From assembly GCA_025351225.1 (NCBI GenBank), contig JANXWL010000032.1, forward strand, positions 1 through 32,130: 32,130 bases of DNA. The letters are read 5' to 3'. The translations under genes and the position numbers were made by a program. The notes beneath the pieces were generated by a model, which did not search any database, was not told the origin of the DNA, and saw nothing but the letters and a program-made list of their open reading frames with translations. Of this stretch, positions 1-10,052 are shown in pieces. How positions within the stretch are numbered: position 1 is the stretch's first letter; each line of letters begins with the position of its first letter. Source of the stretch: Methylotenera sp. (GTDB taxonomy: Bacteria > Pseudomonadota > Gammaproteobacteria > Burkholderiales > Methylophilaceae).

Positions 1-367
1 TAATCATCTCAGGCAATCGGTGCAAGGTTTGTGGGCCAAACACCACATCTACATACGGCGCGCGTTTGATAATACTGTCACCTTCTTGGCTGCCCACACA
101 GCCACCCACACCAATGATTAAATTGGGATTTTTGGCTTTTAAAGGAATAAATCGACCAAGATGGCTAAAGACTTTTTCTTCTGCTTTTTCGCGCACACTG
201 CAAGTGTTAAGCAAAATGACATCGGCTTCATCTACATTCTCAGTTTGCGTCATGCCATTGTCGGCGTGCAGCAAATCCGCCATGCGCGATGAGTCGTACT
301 CGTTCATCTGGCAACCAAAGGTTTTAATAAAGACTTTTTTGGGAGAAGTGATTTTAGGGATGCTCAA
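1..367 (-). CDS. miaB: tRNA-2-methylthio-N6-dimethylallyladenosine synthase MiaB, N-terminal part (runs off the left edge; TTG start uncertain)
   Basis: Reverse complement reads [23 protein letters not shown]...[20 protein letters not shown]...[37 protein letters not shown], the three-Cys N-terminal MTTase domain of MiaB. Confidence 0.93.
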   Translation of the reverse strand, partial: MSIPKITSPKKVFIKTFGCQMNEYDSSRMADLLHADNGMTQTENVDEADVILLNTCSVREKAEEKVFSHLGRFIPLKAKNPNLIIGVGGCVGSQEGDSIIKRAPYVDVVFGPQTLHRLPEMI

Positions 368-484
368 TTTAAATAGCTTAATTTATAAAGCAACATTTTA
401 ACGTATTTGCACATTGCCATGTAAAGCAGTGCAATCTAAGTTAGTGCAATGTAAAATAGGTAAATTCATTTGCTGAAACTTAAC

Positions 485-1891
485 ATGCAAGCACTGCCCA
501 TCTTTTTTAATATCAAAAACCGTCATTGCGTGGTGATTGGCGGCGGCGATGTTGCCATGCGCAAAGTCAGCATGCTGCTAAAAGCAAGTGCGGCAATTAC
601 GCTCTATTCGCCTACGATTTGCCATGAGTTGCAAGACTTAGTAACAGCGCAAAAAATTAAACATGTACAAACTAATTTTGAGCCAAATCAGCTGGCAGGC
701 GCGTGCATGGTGATTGCCGCAACGGATGATGAGACGGTGAATATTGCCGTTTCCATTGCAGCGAAAGCGCAAAATATCCCCGTGAATGTGGTGGATGCGC
801 CTGATTTATGCACGTTTACCATGGGTTCGATCATTGACCGCAGCCCAGTGGTGATTGCGATTTCTAGTGAAGGCAATGCACCTGTGCTAGCGCGCTATAT
901 TCGTGCCAAAATTGAAACGATGCTGCCCGCCACCTACGGCCGCATTGCCGAGATTGCAGGCGAGTTTCGAGAACAAGTCAAAGCTAAATTTGGCACTACC
1001 CAAGCCAGAAGAATCTTTTGGGAAGGTATATTGCAAGGCCCAGTAGTCGAGCGCGTGTTATCTGGCCAAGAGCAAGCTGCGCGCGAATTGCTGCAAAATA
1101 TACTCAATGACACCGATGCAACTGCCAATAAAGGTGAAGTATTTTTGGTGGGCGGGGGCCCAGGTGATCCAGATTTGCTAACATTCCGCGCGCTGCGTCT
1201 GATGCAACAATGCGATGTATGTGTGTACGATAAGCTGGTGAGCCCCGAAGTGATGGAACTAGTGCGCCGCGATGCCGAGTTAATTTTTGTAGGCAAATCC
1301 CGCGATCAACACACCATGCCGCAAGAAGAGATTAACGAACTATTGGCAAAACTGGCATTGCAAGGCAAACGCGTATTGCGCCTAAAAGGTGGCGACCCTT
1401 TTATATTCGGGCGTGGCGGCGAAGAAATTGAAACCTTAATGCAGCACGGCGTACCATTTCAAGTGGTACCAGGCATTACAGCTGCCAATGGTGTTTCTAG
1501 CTACGCGGGCATTCCATTAACACACAGAGATTATGCGCAAGCTTGCTTGTTTATTACTGGGCATTTAAAGGCAGATGCTAATAAAAAATTAACGCTCGAT
1601 TTGGATTGGATAGCCATGAGCCGACCACGCCAAACAGTGGTGATTTATATGGGCTTAGTTGGATTAAAAGAAATCTGCGAAAAATTAATTGAGCATGGAG
1701 TAGCAGCCACCATGCCAGTCGCTGTGGTGCAGCAAGGCACCACACAGCGGCAAAAAGTAGTCACCGCTACTTTGGCCGATTTGGCCGAAAAAGTAGAAGC
1801 GGCTGGTATGAAGCCGCCATGCTTAACGATTGTTGGCGAAGTGGTAAAATTGCGTGAAAAGCTTAATTGGTTTAATATTGAATCGATTTAA
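485..1891 (+). CDS. cysG: Siroheme synthase CysG (precorrin-2 dehydrogenase/ferrochelatase plus uroporphyrinogen-III C-methyltransferase)
   Basis: MQALPIFFNIKNRHCVVIGGGDVAMRK N-terminal NAD-binding domain; VFLVGGGPGDPDLLTFRALR and RLKGGDPFIFGRGGEE SUMT motifs. ORF track begins at TTG 470; ATG 485 fits known CysG N-termini better. Confidence 0.95.
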   Translation: MQALPIFFNIKNRHCVVIGGGDVAMRKVSMLLKASAAITLYSPTICHELQDLVTAQKIKHVQTNFEPNQLAGACMVIAATDDETVNIAVSIAAKAQNIPVNVVDAPDLCTFTMGSIIDRSPVVIAISSEGNAPVLARYIRAKIETMLPATYGRIAEIAGEFREQVKAKFGTTQARRIFWEGILQGPVVERVLSGQEQAARELLQNILNDTDATANKGEVFLVGGGPGDPDLLTFRALRLMQQCDVCVYDKLVSPEVMELVRRDAELIFVGKSRDQHTMPQEEINELLAKLALQGKRVLRLKGGDPFIFGRGGEEIETLMQHGVPFQVVPGITAANGVSSYAGIPLTHRDYAQACLFITGHLKADANKKLTLDLDWIAMSRPRQTVVIYMGLVGLKEICEKLIEHGVAATMPVAVVQQGTTQRQKVVTATLADLAEKVEAAGMKPPCLTIVGEVVKLREKLNWFNIESI

Positions 1892-1991
1892 CGAGTTAAG
1901 GCAAAGATGTTAAGTTAGGTTTAATGGGCTTAGATTCAAGGCTAAGTGTAAGGTTAACCCAAAGCAGGGCAATCTAACGACCACACTAAGC

Positions 1992-3293
1992 ATGAGTGTA
2001 ACGCAGGGCATAGACGTAACTTCAGCGCAGTTAAATGTTTTACTGTTAGAGTCAGATTCAAATTACGCACTATCGCTCAAACAAGTGATAGAAAGTAATC
2101 TATCCATCGTTGTCACATTTGTGCGTACCGCCAATATCGCCAGAAAATTATTAGAGCAAAACCACAATCGCTATTTTATTGGCATTACTAGCGTGCTTGA
2201 TTTAGATTCTAACACGTTTGAAAAAGTAGATTTATTTAGCGAATTTCATTTACCTGTTATTGCCATTGTTGACAAGTATGAAGATAATTTACGCAATCAA
2301 TTAATTAAACATCATGTGATTGATTACGTGGTGAAGGGTAATCAATTCGATAGCACCTATATTTGTGATTTGATTTTGCGCGTGCGCAAAAATCGTGATA
2401 TTAAAGTGCTGGTAGTGGATGACTCCAAAGTATCGCGTTTTATTATTGCCCGCGAACTCTCCCTGCAGCAGTTTAAAGTAGTACATGCCGAAAATGGCCT
2501 AGCGGCCTTACAAAAGCTAAAAGAATCGCCTGATATCAAACTGGTGTTGGTGGATAATCAAATGCCCGAAATGGATGGTTATAGCTTTACTGCAAGAGTG
2601 CGCGAAACCCACAGCCAAGATGAGTTGATTGTGATTGGCGTATCGGGATCGGCTGATCCGCGTATTGCAGTTAAGTTTTTAAAAGCAGGTGCCAATGATT
2701 TTATTGCCAAACCATTTAATTATGAGATGCTGCTGTGTCGTGTTTCGCGCAACTTGGATATGCTAGACGCGATTAACTACGCTAAAAACTTATCGAATAC
2801 TGATTTTTTAAGTGGTTTATATAATCGACGCTATTTTTTTGAGCAAGGCAATAAACTCCTCAGTGCGTTGGCATTAAAATCGTCTGACGAAGAGTCTGCG
2901 CTGACGGTGATGATTATGGATATTGATTTCTTTAAAAAAATTAATGATAAATTTGGTCATGACGTAGGCGATGTGGTGATTAAGAACTTTGCATCACATT
3001 TAAAGGCGCACTTTGCTAGCGATTTAGTGGCGCGCATAGGAGGTGAAGAGTTCGCGATTATTAGTGAGTCGCCGCAATATTTAAATAACTTTGATACAAT
3101 TAACTGTTTTAGACAGGCCATCGCCGATCAAGTATTGCAAGTGAATAATGAATCACTACGCTATTCGTGCAGCATTGGTGTTACTAGCTTGGTAGGGCGA
3201 GATTTAGATGAAATGGTCGTGCATGCCGATAAGCATTTGTATGTTGCCAAACATAACGGGCGCAACCAAATATCGGGCAGCTTAGCCAATTAG
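1992..3293 (+). CDS. Diguanylate cyclase response regulator (REC-REC-GGDEF)
   Basis: Second receiver VLVVDDSKVSR...LVLVDNQMPEMDGY...DFIAKPF; GGDEF domain with TDFLSGLYNRRYFFEQG and ARIGGEEFAII. Confidence 0.9.
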   Translation: MSVTQGIDVTSAQLNVLLLESDSNYALSLKQVIESNLSIVVTFVRTANIARKLLEQNHNRYFIGITSVLDLDSNTFEKVDLFSEFHLPVIAIVDKYEDNLRNQLIKHHVIDYVVKGNQFDSTYICDLILRVRKNRDIKVLVVDDSKVSRFIIARELSLQQFKVVHAENGLAALQKLKESPDIKLVLVDNQMPEMDGYSFTARVRETHSQDELIVIGVSGSADPRIAVKFLKAGANDFIAKPFNYEMLLCRVSRNLDMLDAINYAKNLSNTDFLSGLYNRRYFFEQGNKLLSALALKSSDEESALTVMIMDIDFFKKINDKFGHDVGDVVIKNFASHLKAHFASDLVARIGGEEFAIISESPQYLNNFDTINCFRQAIADQVLQVNNESLRYSCSIGVTSLVGRDLDEMVVHADKHLYVAKHNGRNQISGSLAN

Positions 3294-3311
3294 CGGTTTC
3301 AGCCTTTTAAA

Positions 3312-4622
3312 CTAATGCTGTATCGGCAGCGTCAATCGTGCTTCTAAACCGCCTGTAGGGCGATTCACTAACTCTAAGCTGCCACGATGTAGCTTGGCGA
3401 TGCGGTTACAAATCGCCAACCCTAAGCCGCTGCCACCTTCGTTTTTGGTGCGTGCGCTATCCATGCGTTCGAATGGGCGTAATAGACGTTGCGCGTGTTC
3501 TGGCGGTATTCCCGGGCCGTTATCTAGCACGCTAATGACGATTTTTTCTGCAGTAATTTTGCTGGTTACTTCTACCTTTCCTTTGGAATAGGCATAAGCA
3601 TTGCCGACTAAGTTATCGAGCAAGCGCTGCATCGCCAAGGGGCGCAGTGGAATAAAATAGGTTGAGCTTAGCGTCAATTTTAGGTCACGCCCAGCACGGG
3701 CTTGGCGATCATGTAAAGCAGTTAATAGATTGTTGATGTCCATCATTTTGGTCGGCTCGCCTTCTACGCCGCGCACAAAATCTAAAAATTGGTGGATGAT
3801 ATTATCCATGTCGGCAATGTCTTCAATCATGCCCGATTTTAGGCTTTCACATTCTTTTTCTGGCAGCATTTCAACCGCTAGCCGCAGCCGCGCCAAGGGC
3901 GTGCGAATGTCGTGCGAAACGCCCGCCAATAACAGGGTGCGCTCGCTATCTAACCTTACAAGCGATTCTGCCATCTCGTTAAAGGTACGGCTAACCTCAC
4001 GTAGTTCGTCTACACTGTCTTCTGGCAGGCGCGGCGCAGGCTCGCCATTGCGTAAACGCTCGGCCGCATGTACCAGCAAATTGAGCGGCCGATTAATACG
4101 CGTAGCAATTAAATAGGCACCAAATAAGGAAAGTAGGCCTACTAATGCGCCCCACCACAGCCAATGCCAAGGAAAAGGTCTATCGACTTGAATTTTAGGA
4201 ATCACTACCCAAAAATCGTCTTGATCCACGTTAAAGCTAATCCATAAGCCTGCGACACCATAGTGATTTACCGTAATAATGGTTTCTTCGCCCAGCCGCT
4301 CACGAATTTTTTGCGCAATCAGCTGAATAAAAGGGTCATTTGGGATGGGTTCGATATCTTCTAAAAAGTCAGCCACGTATACACGCACACCTTCGCGCCC
4401 AGAAAGCTCGTTTAGCAAGGCAACGCGTCTATCTTCGTGCGCCGCAATCAGGGATGCGCGGGTGTAATTAACAATGGTAATTGCTTGCAAAGCTGCTGTG
4501 GTGGCACGTGGTTCACGATCAAAATAATCAAAAATTTTGAGTGAGGCGTAAATGCTAATCGCTAATAATAGTGCGATTAGTAGCATTAAGCGGGCTAGCA
4601 GTGTGCGCGGCAGTAGTTTCAA
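3312..4622 (-). CDS. envZ: EnvZ-like osmosensor-type histidine kinase (two TM, HAMP, HisKA, HATPase)
   Basis: LLAGVSHDIRTPLARLRLAVEM H-box; LDNLVGNAYAYSKG N-box; DNGPGIPPEHAQRLLRPFERMDSARTKNEGGSGLGLAIC G-boxes; adjacent to ompR. Confidence 0.9.
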   Translation of the reverse strand: MKLLPRTLLARLMLLIALLLAISIYASLKIFDYFDREPRATTAALQAITIVNYTRASLIAAHEDRRVALLNELSGREGVRVYVADFLEDIEPIPNDPFIQLIAQKIRERLGEETIITVNHYGVAGLWISFNVDQDDFWVVIPKIQVDRPFPWHWLWWGALVGLLSLFGAYLIATRINRPLNLLVHAAERLRNGEPAPRLPEDSVDELREVSRTFNEMAESLVRLDSERTLLLAGVSHDIRTPLARLRLAVEMLPEKECESLKSGMIEDIADMDNIIHQFLDFVRGVEGEPTKMMDINNLLTALHDRQARAGRDLKLTLSSTYFIPLRPLAMQRLLDNLVGNAYAYSKGKVEVTSKITAEKIVISVLDNGPGIPPEHAQRLLRPFERMDSARTKNEGGSGLGLAICNRIAKLHRGSLELVNRPTGGLEARLTLPIQH

Positions 4623-4644
4623 GGCTTAAGTTTGCAGTTTAGCT

Positions 4645-5367
4645 TTAGTGCGAAGCTTCGCCGTCAGGGATAAACACATAGCCAAAGCCCCACATCGTTT
4701 GCAAATAACGCGGATGTGCTGGGTCTGGCTCAACAATACGACGCAAGCGCGATACTTGTACATCGATGCTACGGTCAAACACATCTAGCTCGCGACCACG
4801 TGCTAATTGCATAAGACGGTCGCGTGAAAGCGGTTGGCGTGGATGCTCGGTAAATACTTTAAGCAGCGCAAATTCGCCGCTGGTAATGGTGATTTGCATG
4901 CCATTTTTGCTTAAACTGCGGGTGGATGCGTCAAACACAAACTCACCAAAGTTAAAGGCCACGTTTTTGCCAGCATTTTCATCTGGACTATGCTCATGAC
5001 GGCGCAATACCGCATTAATACGCGCCAATAATTCACGAGGATTAAACGGCTTGGGTAAATAATCATCTGCGCCCATTTCTAGGCCTATGATTCTATCAAC
5101 CTCGTCACCACGCGCCGTTAACATAATAATAGGTGTACTCACATTGTTAGCGCGCAGGCGGCGACAAATAGCCAAACCATCCTCACCTGGCAGCATCAAA
5201 TCTAGCACTAATAAATCGACGCTATTAGCAGCCAGTGCAATATCCATTTCTTTGGCATCAGCTGCAGTTTTAATGTCAAATCCTTGCTCGGTTAGATAAC
5301 GTTGCAGCAAATCGCGCATGCGAACATCATCATCTACCATCAAAACCTTTTTGTTCGTTTCGGTCAT
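4645..5367 (-). CDS. ompR: OmpR-type response regulator
   Basis: VLMVDDDVRMRDLLQRYLTEQGF...LLVLDLMLPGEDGLAICRRLR...GADDYLPKPFNPRELLARI plus winged-helix C-terminus; close to E. coli OmpR by eye. Confidence 0.93.
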   Translation of the reverse strand: MTETNKKVLMVDDDVRMRDLLQRYLTEQGFDIKTAADAKEMDIALAANSVDLLVLDLMLPGEDGLAICRRLRANNVSTPIIMLTARGDEVDRIIGLEMGADDYLPKPFNPRELLARINAVLRRHEHSPDENAGKNVAFNFGEFVFDASTRSLSKNGMQITITSGEFALLKVFTEHPRQPLSRDRLMQLARGRELDVFDRSIDVQVSRLRRIVEPDPAHPRYLQTMWGFGYVFIPDGEASH

Positions 5368-5613
5368 GGTTTACTCTCGCACCTTAAGAATAATTAATGT
5401 AATTTGAGTAAGTATAAGTTTTAAGGTTTAATAAAGCTATAATTGCTCAAACTTTTCTGCGCGATGTACGTCCAAGCGCTATTGGTTACAATTACTTACA
5501 ATTATGACAGGCTGTGAAACATTGCATTTACAACCTTAATTCATAGTAAGCGGCTAGTTAAGTTATCTGTCATTCACCAGTAATAGATATAGTTAAAAGG
5601 CATTTTTATCGCA

Positions 5614-6240
5614 ATGATTTTAAAAGCACAATCCTATTTATTACAAACTACACTCATATTTTTATTGGGGGCATTGTTGCCATTAACTAGTCTTGCAGAT
5701 GGCAAAAGTGTATCACTGGTCGAAGATAGACAAACACAAGATAAACAAGTCGCTGAAGAAAATGATCAAAACGGCTTAGAACAAACCCTAGAATACAATT
5801 TTAGCCCCGAAGATCGCGCGCGTTTACGCAAAGCGCTGGCAGACTACTCCAAATCGACAGATCCTGAACATCATCAAATAGAACTTAGACGTAAAGCCAT
5901 GAAGGAAAGCGTAGAAGAGCGTTTTAATGGTTGCGATAAAGACAACGATGAGTCGATAGACCGCGAAGAAGCCACATTATGTTTGCCGCAAGTTGCCCGC
6001 CGTTTTGGCACGGTGGATGTGGATGAAGACGGTGTGATTACGTTAGAAGAGTTAGAGTTGGCGCAGACAAAAGCAATCGAACGCCAAAAAGCTGCTGAAG
6101 CAAAAGTTGAGGCACAAAAAATTCAAGAAGCTGAAGCTGAAATTAAAAATAAAAATAAATCAAAAGTTAATAAGCAAGCCCTTAACACCCATAAACGACC
6201 GACACAAACTCCTTCTGCTTCAGTAAGCGAGCCACAGTAA
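5614..6240 (+). CDS. Exported EF-hand domain protein
   Basis: N-terminal hydrophobic signal (LLQTTLIFLLGALLPLTSLADG) and two 12-residue EF-hand loops, DKDNDESIDREE and DVDEDGVITLEE; Lys/Gln-rich tail. Confidence 0.8.
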   Translation: MILKAQSYLLQTTLIFLLGALLPLTSLADGKSVSLVEDRQTQDKQVAEENDQNGLEQTLEYNFSPEDRARLRKALADYSKSTDPEHHQIELRRKAMKESVEERFNGCDKDNDESIDREEATLCLPQVARRFGTVDVDEDGVITLEELELAQTKAIERQKAAEAKVEAQKIQEAEAEIKNKNKSKVNKQALNTHKRPTQTPSASVSEPQ

Positions 6241-6292
6241 AAAAGCTTTTTTCAGTACTAAACACCTTAAGTATGTAGGTTAAAATCTTTAC

Positions 6293-7459
6293 ATGCCACC
6301 CGATATTTTAATAGAGCCAGATTTTTCAATAGAATTAGTCACCAGCATTAATGCTATATCTGCCAACGATTGGGATAACCTTGTCATTGGTGATTCATTA
6401 GGCGATGGCATACCTTTATTAAGCCATGCATTTTTAAGCGCGCTAGAAAACTCTGGCTCAGTGGGTGCTGGCACGGGTTGGGCACCACACCCTTTAATCG
6501 TTAAGCAAGGCAGTCAGCTTATAGGAGCAATGCCGCTGTATTTAAAAAGTCATTCGTATGGCGAATATGTGTTTGATTGGGCTTGGGCAGATGCTTACCA
6601 ACGAAGCGGACTCGATTACTATCCGAAATTACTATCCGCGATTCCATTTTCACCCATCACCAGCTCACGTTTGTTGACCAAACAGCCTGAAGTAGCAGCA
6701 TTAATGATTGATGCACTTATCAGCACAATGCACCAGCACAAGCTTTCTAGCGCGCATGTGCTGTTTCCAGATGCTGCTTGTGCTAAGCAGTTTGATACCG
6801 CTGGTTGGCACAAGCGTACTGGCGTGCAATTTAGGTGGCAGAATAAAAATTACGCCGATTTTGAAGATTTTTTAGCCATTTTAAGTCACGATAAACGCAA
6901 AAAAATTCACCAAGAGCGCAAAAAAGTACAGGCTGCAGGTGTAATTTGTAGGCACATTAAAGGTGCGCAAATTACTGAGCATGATTGGGATTTCTTCTAT
7001 CGCTGTTATTGCAATACCTACGCCCAGCATCACTCTACACCTTATTTGACGCGCGCATTTTTTGACGAAATTGGCAAAAGTATGCCGCAAAATCTGTTGT
7101 TGATGGTGGCAGAAATTGGTGGAAAACCGATAGCAAGTGCGTTGAATATCTACAATCAAACGACGTTATTTGGCCGCTATTGGGGCGCGCTAGAGTTTGT
7201 ATCTGGGTTACATTTTGAGCTGTGTTATTACCAAGCCCAAATATTTTGTATTACCGACAAAATTACTTATTTTGAGGGTGGTGCACAAGGTGAACATAAG
7301 CTAGCGCGCGGGTTTGAACCTAGGTCAACTTGCTCTTATCACAAAATTGCACACCCTGATTTTGAGGTAGCAATTAAAGATTTTTTAAACCGCGAATCAG
7401 CGGGAATTGCTGTATATACCAATGAGTTAGAAGAAAGAGCGCCGTTTAAGCAGGCTTAA
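6293..7459 (+). CDS. GNAT/FemAB-like acyltransferase (COG3146 / DUF482-type peptidoglycan-related protein)
   Basis: LSHDKRKKIHQERKKVQAAGV...FDEIGKSMPQNLLLMVAEIGGKPIASALNI...YFEGGAQGEHKLARGFEPRSTCSYHKIAHPDF matches this conserved family as I know it. Confidence 0.8.
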   Translation: MPPDILIEPDFSIELVTSINAISANDWDNLVIGDSLGDGIPLLSHAFLSALENSGSVGAGTGWAPHPLIVKQGSQLIGAMPLYLKSHSYGEYVFDWAWADAYQRSGLDYYPKLLSAIPFSPITSSRLLTKQPEVAALMIDALISTMHQHKLSSAHVLFPDAACAKQFDTAGWHKRTGVQFRWQNKNYADFEDFLAILSHDKRKKIHQERKKVQAAGVICRHIKGAQITEHDWDFFYRCYCNTYAQHHSTPYLTRAFFDEIGKSMPQNLLLMVAEIGGKPIASALNIYNQTTLFGRYWGALEFVSGLHFELCYYQAQIFCITDKITYFEGGAQGEHKLARGFEPRSTCSYHKIAHPDFEVAIKDFLNRESAGIAVYTNELEERAPFKQA

Positions 7460-7489
7460 TAATTAAGCTAACTAGACTTAAGCTGTGCA

Positions 7490-7684
7490 TTAAAGCGATT
7501 GATAGAGCTTATCAATCTGCATTTCGTCCACCTCTACCAGCGTGTCGTCATATTCATGCGCATCGTACTTAGCAAGCTCGTACCCACTCATCAACTTTAC
7601 ATTACTGGCTAATTGCGTATTCGTTAGCTGACGATTATTCAGCTTGCTTGCTTGTAAGGCATCATTTCTCAATAAACTTTTCAT
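7490..7684 (-). CDS. Small hypothetical protein (64 aa)
   Basis: ATG-started ORF in an intergenic gap; acidic C-terminal half; weak RBS; no recognised homolog. Confidence 0.35.
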   Translation of the reverse strand: MKSLLRNDALQASKLNNRQLTNTQLASNVKLMSGYELAKYDAHEYDDTLVEVDEMQIDKLYQSL

Positions 7685-7965
7685 AATTGTTCAACTTTAA
7701 TAATATTGGTTGCAATCAATAATCGCAATTTACATGCCAGTAAAATCACAACTTATTACTCATGTAACCTATTGATTAATAACTATAAATTTTTTAACTA
7801 AGCTAAGTATAGGTAAGTAAGTGATGTAGTAGCAACAACTAATGTTGATTTTTTGACAATTATGCTTGTTGGCAGGCAGAACTAATTGGATGATTAGCCG
7901 TGCAAAATGAGGATGTAGGGTTTATATGTATTCCACAGTTGATGGCAATGTGGCTTAATATCAAA

Positions 7966-8628
7966 ATGGTTAATTATTTGACTAAATTATCACTTAAGTT
8001 TCTGCCGCTAGCGCTTCTACTTACGTTGGCTATGTCGGCTGCACATGCTGATGTATATGGTTATGCAGATACAGATGGTGCAGTTTATCTCACTGACAAC
8101 CCAGCCCAAACCGATAGCGCAAACAGCGAATACGAACTACTGGCAGTTTCGCCCGTTGAGCCACTAAAAACCATATCGATATTTGATAATACGGAAGCTA
8201 TTGCGACGGAAAGCAACGATACTATTGGCTCAAAAGCCTTATTATATAAAGATGAGGTTAAAGTTGCGGCGCTAGATAGCGGCGTTGAAACCGCCTTGTT
8301 GCATGCGGTAATTATTACGGAATCTAACTATAACGCAAGGGCAAGGTCGCCCAAAGGTGCGCAAGGCTTGATGCAGTTAATGCCATTTACCGCTAAGCGA
8401 TTTGGCGTTAATAACTCTTACGACCCCGGCCAAAATATACAGGGTGGTGCGCGCTATTTATCGTATTTGCTTAAATTGTTTAAAAATGATTTTAGCTTGG
8501 CAGTGGCTGCTTATAACGCGGGTGAAGATGCAGTAATTCAGCATGGCAATAAAATACCACCGTATCGCGAAACGGTGAATTATGTTGGTAAAGTAATGGG
8601 GCTGTATAAAAAATTACGGGCTGGTTAA
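7966..8628 (+). CDS. Exported lytic murein transglycosylase (DUF4124 N-terminus plus SLT domain)
   Basis: Signal peptide MVNYLTKLSLKFLPLALLLTLAMSAAHA; ADVYGYADTDGAVYLTDNP (DUF4124-like); VITESNYNARARSPKGAQGLMQLMPFTAKRFGV...GARYLSYLLKLF...AVAAYNAGEDAV SLT motifs. ORF opens at 7900; ATG 7966 is the likely start. Confidence 0.9.
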   Translation: MVNYLTKLSLKFLPLALLLTLAMSAAHADVYGYADTDGAVYLTDNPAQTDSANSEYELLAVSPVEPLKTISIFDNTEAIATESNDTIGSKALLYKDEVKVAALDSGVETALLHAVIITESNYNARARSPKGAQGLMQLMPFTAKRFGVNNSYDPGQNIQGGARYLSYLLKLFKNDFSLAVAAYNAGEDAVIQHGNKIPPYRETVNYVGKVMGLYKKLRAG

Positions 8629-8633
8629 GTCTT

Positions 8634-9899
8634 ATGCGCTTAAATAAAAAAATTGAGAATAATCTTGATGCACCGCTTGAACATAGCGCAGCAACAAAAG
8701 CGCGGCATCTTGAAAAGATTAATCAAAAACTACAAGCAGAGATCGAGCAACGTAAACAAATAGAGCTTGAGCTAACGATTAGTCGGCAAAAATTTAGCCA
8801 TTTGGTCGAGCTAATGAACGAAGGTATGGTGATACAAGACCTTAATCAAACGATTACTTATGCCAATAAACATTTGCTTAAAATGCTGGGTTTGCCTCGC
8901 ACAGAAGTAGTTGGCTATCATTTTAGCGACTTTGTTGATGTGGATTATTTAGAAGCTTGGACTGGCGGTAAGCTTAACAATATAAAAAGTGTTGAGTCGT
9001 CTTATGTATTTAAGATGAAAGGGCATGGCAATAAAACTTTATGGGTAAAAGGCTCGCCCCAACCGCTGTTTGATGCCGATAAAAATTGTATAGGCAGTTA
9101 TGCCGTTATCACTGATATTAACGACCAAATTGAAGTTGAGCAAAAGCTATTGCGCACCGAGAGTAAGTTGCGCTCACTGGCCAAACAGGTGTTGTATGCG
9201 CAAGAGCTAGAGCGCAAACGCATTGCCTCTGAGTTGCACGATGGTATTGGACAAACCTTATCGGCTATAAAATTTTATGTTGAAAATAATATCAATAACT
9301 TGGGTGAAAAATCGGCGGCTACTGCGATAGTGCAGTTTGAGAAAGTGGTGCCAAAACTGCAAGATGCAATTGAAGAAGTACGGCGTATTTCAATGGCTTT
9401 ACGCCCATCGTTGTTGGATGATATTGGCATATTGGCAACACTTAATTGGTTTTGTCGTGAATCCAACCATGGTGTACCCAGTATTGCTTTTACGTTTAAA
9501 AAGGACAATGTAAAAGAAGAGGATATTACCCCCAACTTAAAAACTGAAATGTTTCGTATTGTGCAAGAGGCTGTCAATAACGCAAGTAAATATAGCAAGG
9601 CAAATAATGTAAAAATCTTTACCAAAGATGAAGGCAAGCAATTACGCCTAGAGATTGTGGATGATGGTATTGGTTTTGACTATGCAGTAACTGCCAGCCA
9701 GCAGGGTTATGCTGAATCAAAGGGTATGGGTTTGGTGAGTATGCGTGAGCGTGTAGAAAACTCGGGTGGACACTTTACAGTGAATAGCGCACCGCAAAAA
9801 GGTACGGCTATTATTTGTTTATGGCCAAAAGGCAAGCATACTTTTGTGGATAACCGATCTGGGCGAACTGATAGAAGGAAAGATTTTAGAGTAAGGTAA
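8634..9899 (+). CDS. Cytoplasmic PAS-domain histidine kinase, HisKA_3/NarX-type
   Basis: PAS region FSHLVELMNEGMVIQDLNQTITYANKHLLKMLG; ELERKRIASELHDGIGQTLSAIKF H-box; EAVNNASKYSKA and DDGIGFD...GMGLVSMRERVENSGG ATPase motifs; no obvious TM segment. Confidence 0.9.
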   Translation: MRLNKKIENNLDAPLEHSAATKARHLEKINQKLQAEIEQRKQIELELTISRQKFSHLVELMNEGMVIQDLNQTITYANKHLLKMLGLPRTEVVGYHFSDFVDVDYLEAWTGGKLNNIKSVESSYVFKMKGHGNKTLWVKGSPQPLFDADKNCIGSYAVITDINDQIEVEQKLLRTESKLRSLAKQVLYAQELERKRIASELHDGIGQTLSAIKFYVENNINNLGEKSAATAIVQFEKVVPKLQDAIEEVRRISMALRPSLLDDIGILATLNWFCRESNHGVPSIAFTFKKDNVKEEDITPNLKTEMFRIVQEAVNNASKYSKANNVKIFTKDEGKQLRLEIVDDGIGFDYAVTASQQGYAESKGMGLVSMRERVENSGGHFTVNSAPQKGTAIICLWPKGKHTFVDNRSGRTDRRKDFRVR

Positions 9900-10052
9900 C
9901 ACTTTGAAATTAAACTGTTTAATATTGTTATAACTGACCTTTTTGGGTTGCTTAATACCCTGTCAGAATGTGTTAGTATTTAAGAAAATATAACTCAGTA
10001 AAATGCTTGAATTTGCACAAATTACAATAATAAATTGGGAGTAGCATCAGCA

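Noticed and set aside
66-401. + strand ORF of 111 aa
   Set aside because: Antisense to the clear miaB reading frame; composition is a shadow of the real gene.
10035-10052. Upstream TTG start for gspF (also TTG starts for cysG 470, pseudopilin 18226, cytochrome 27080)
   Set aside because: ATG starts a few codons downstream fit family N-termini and RBS spacing better; ORF track shows alternative starts as M.
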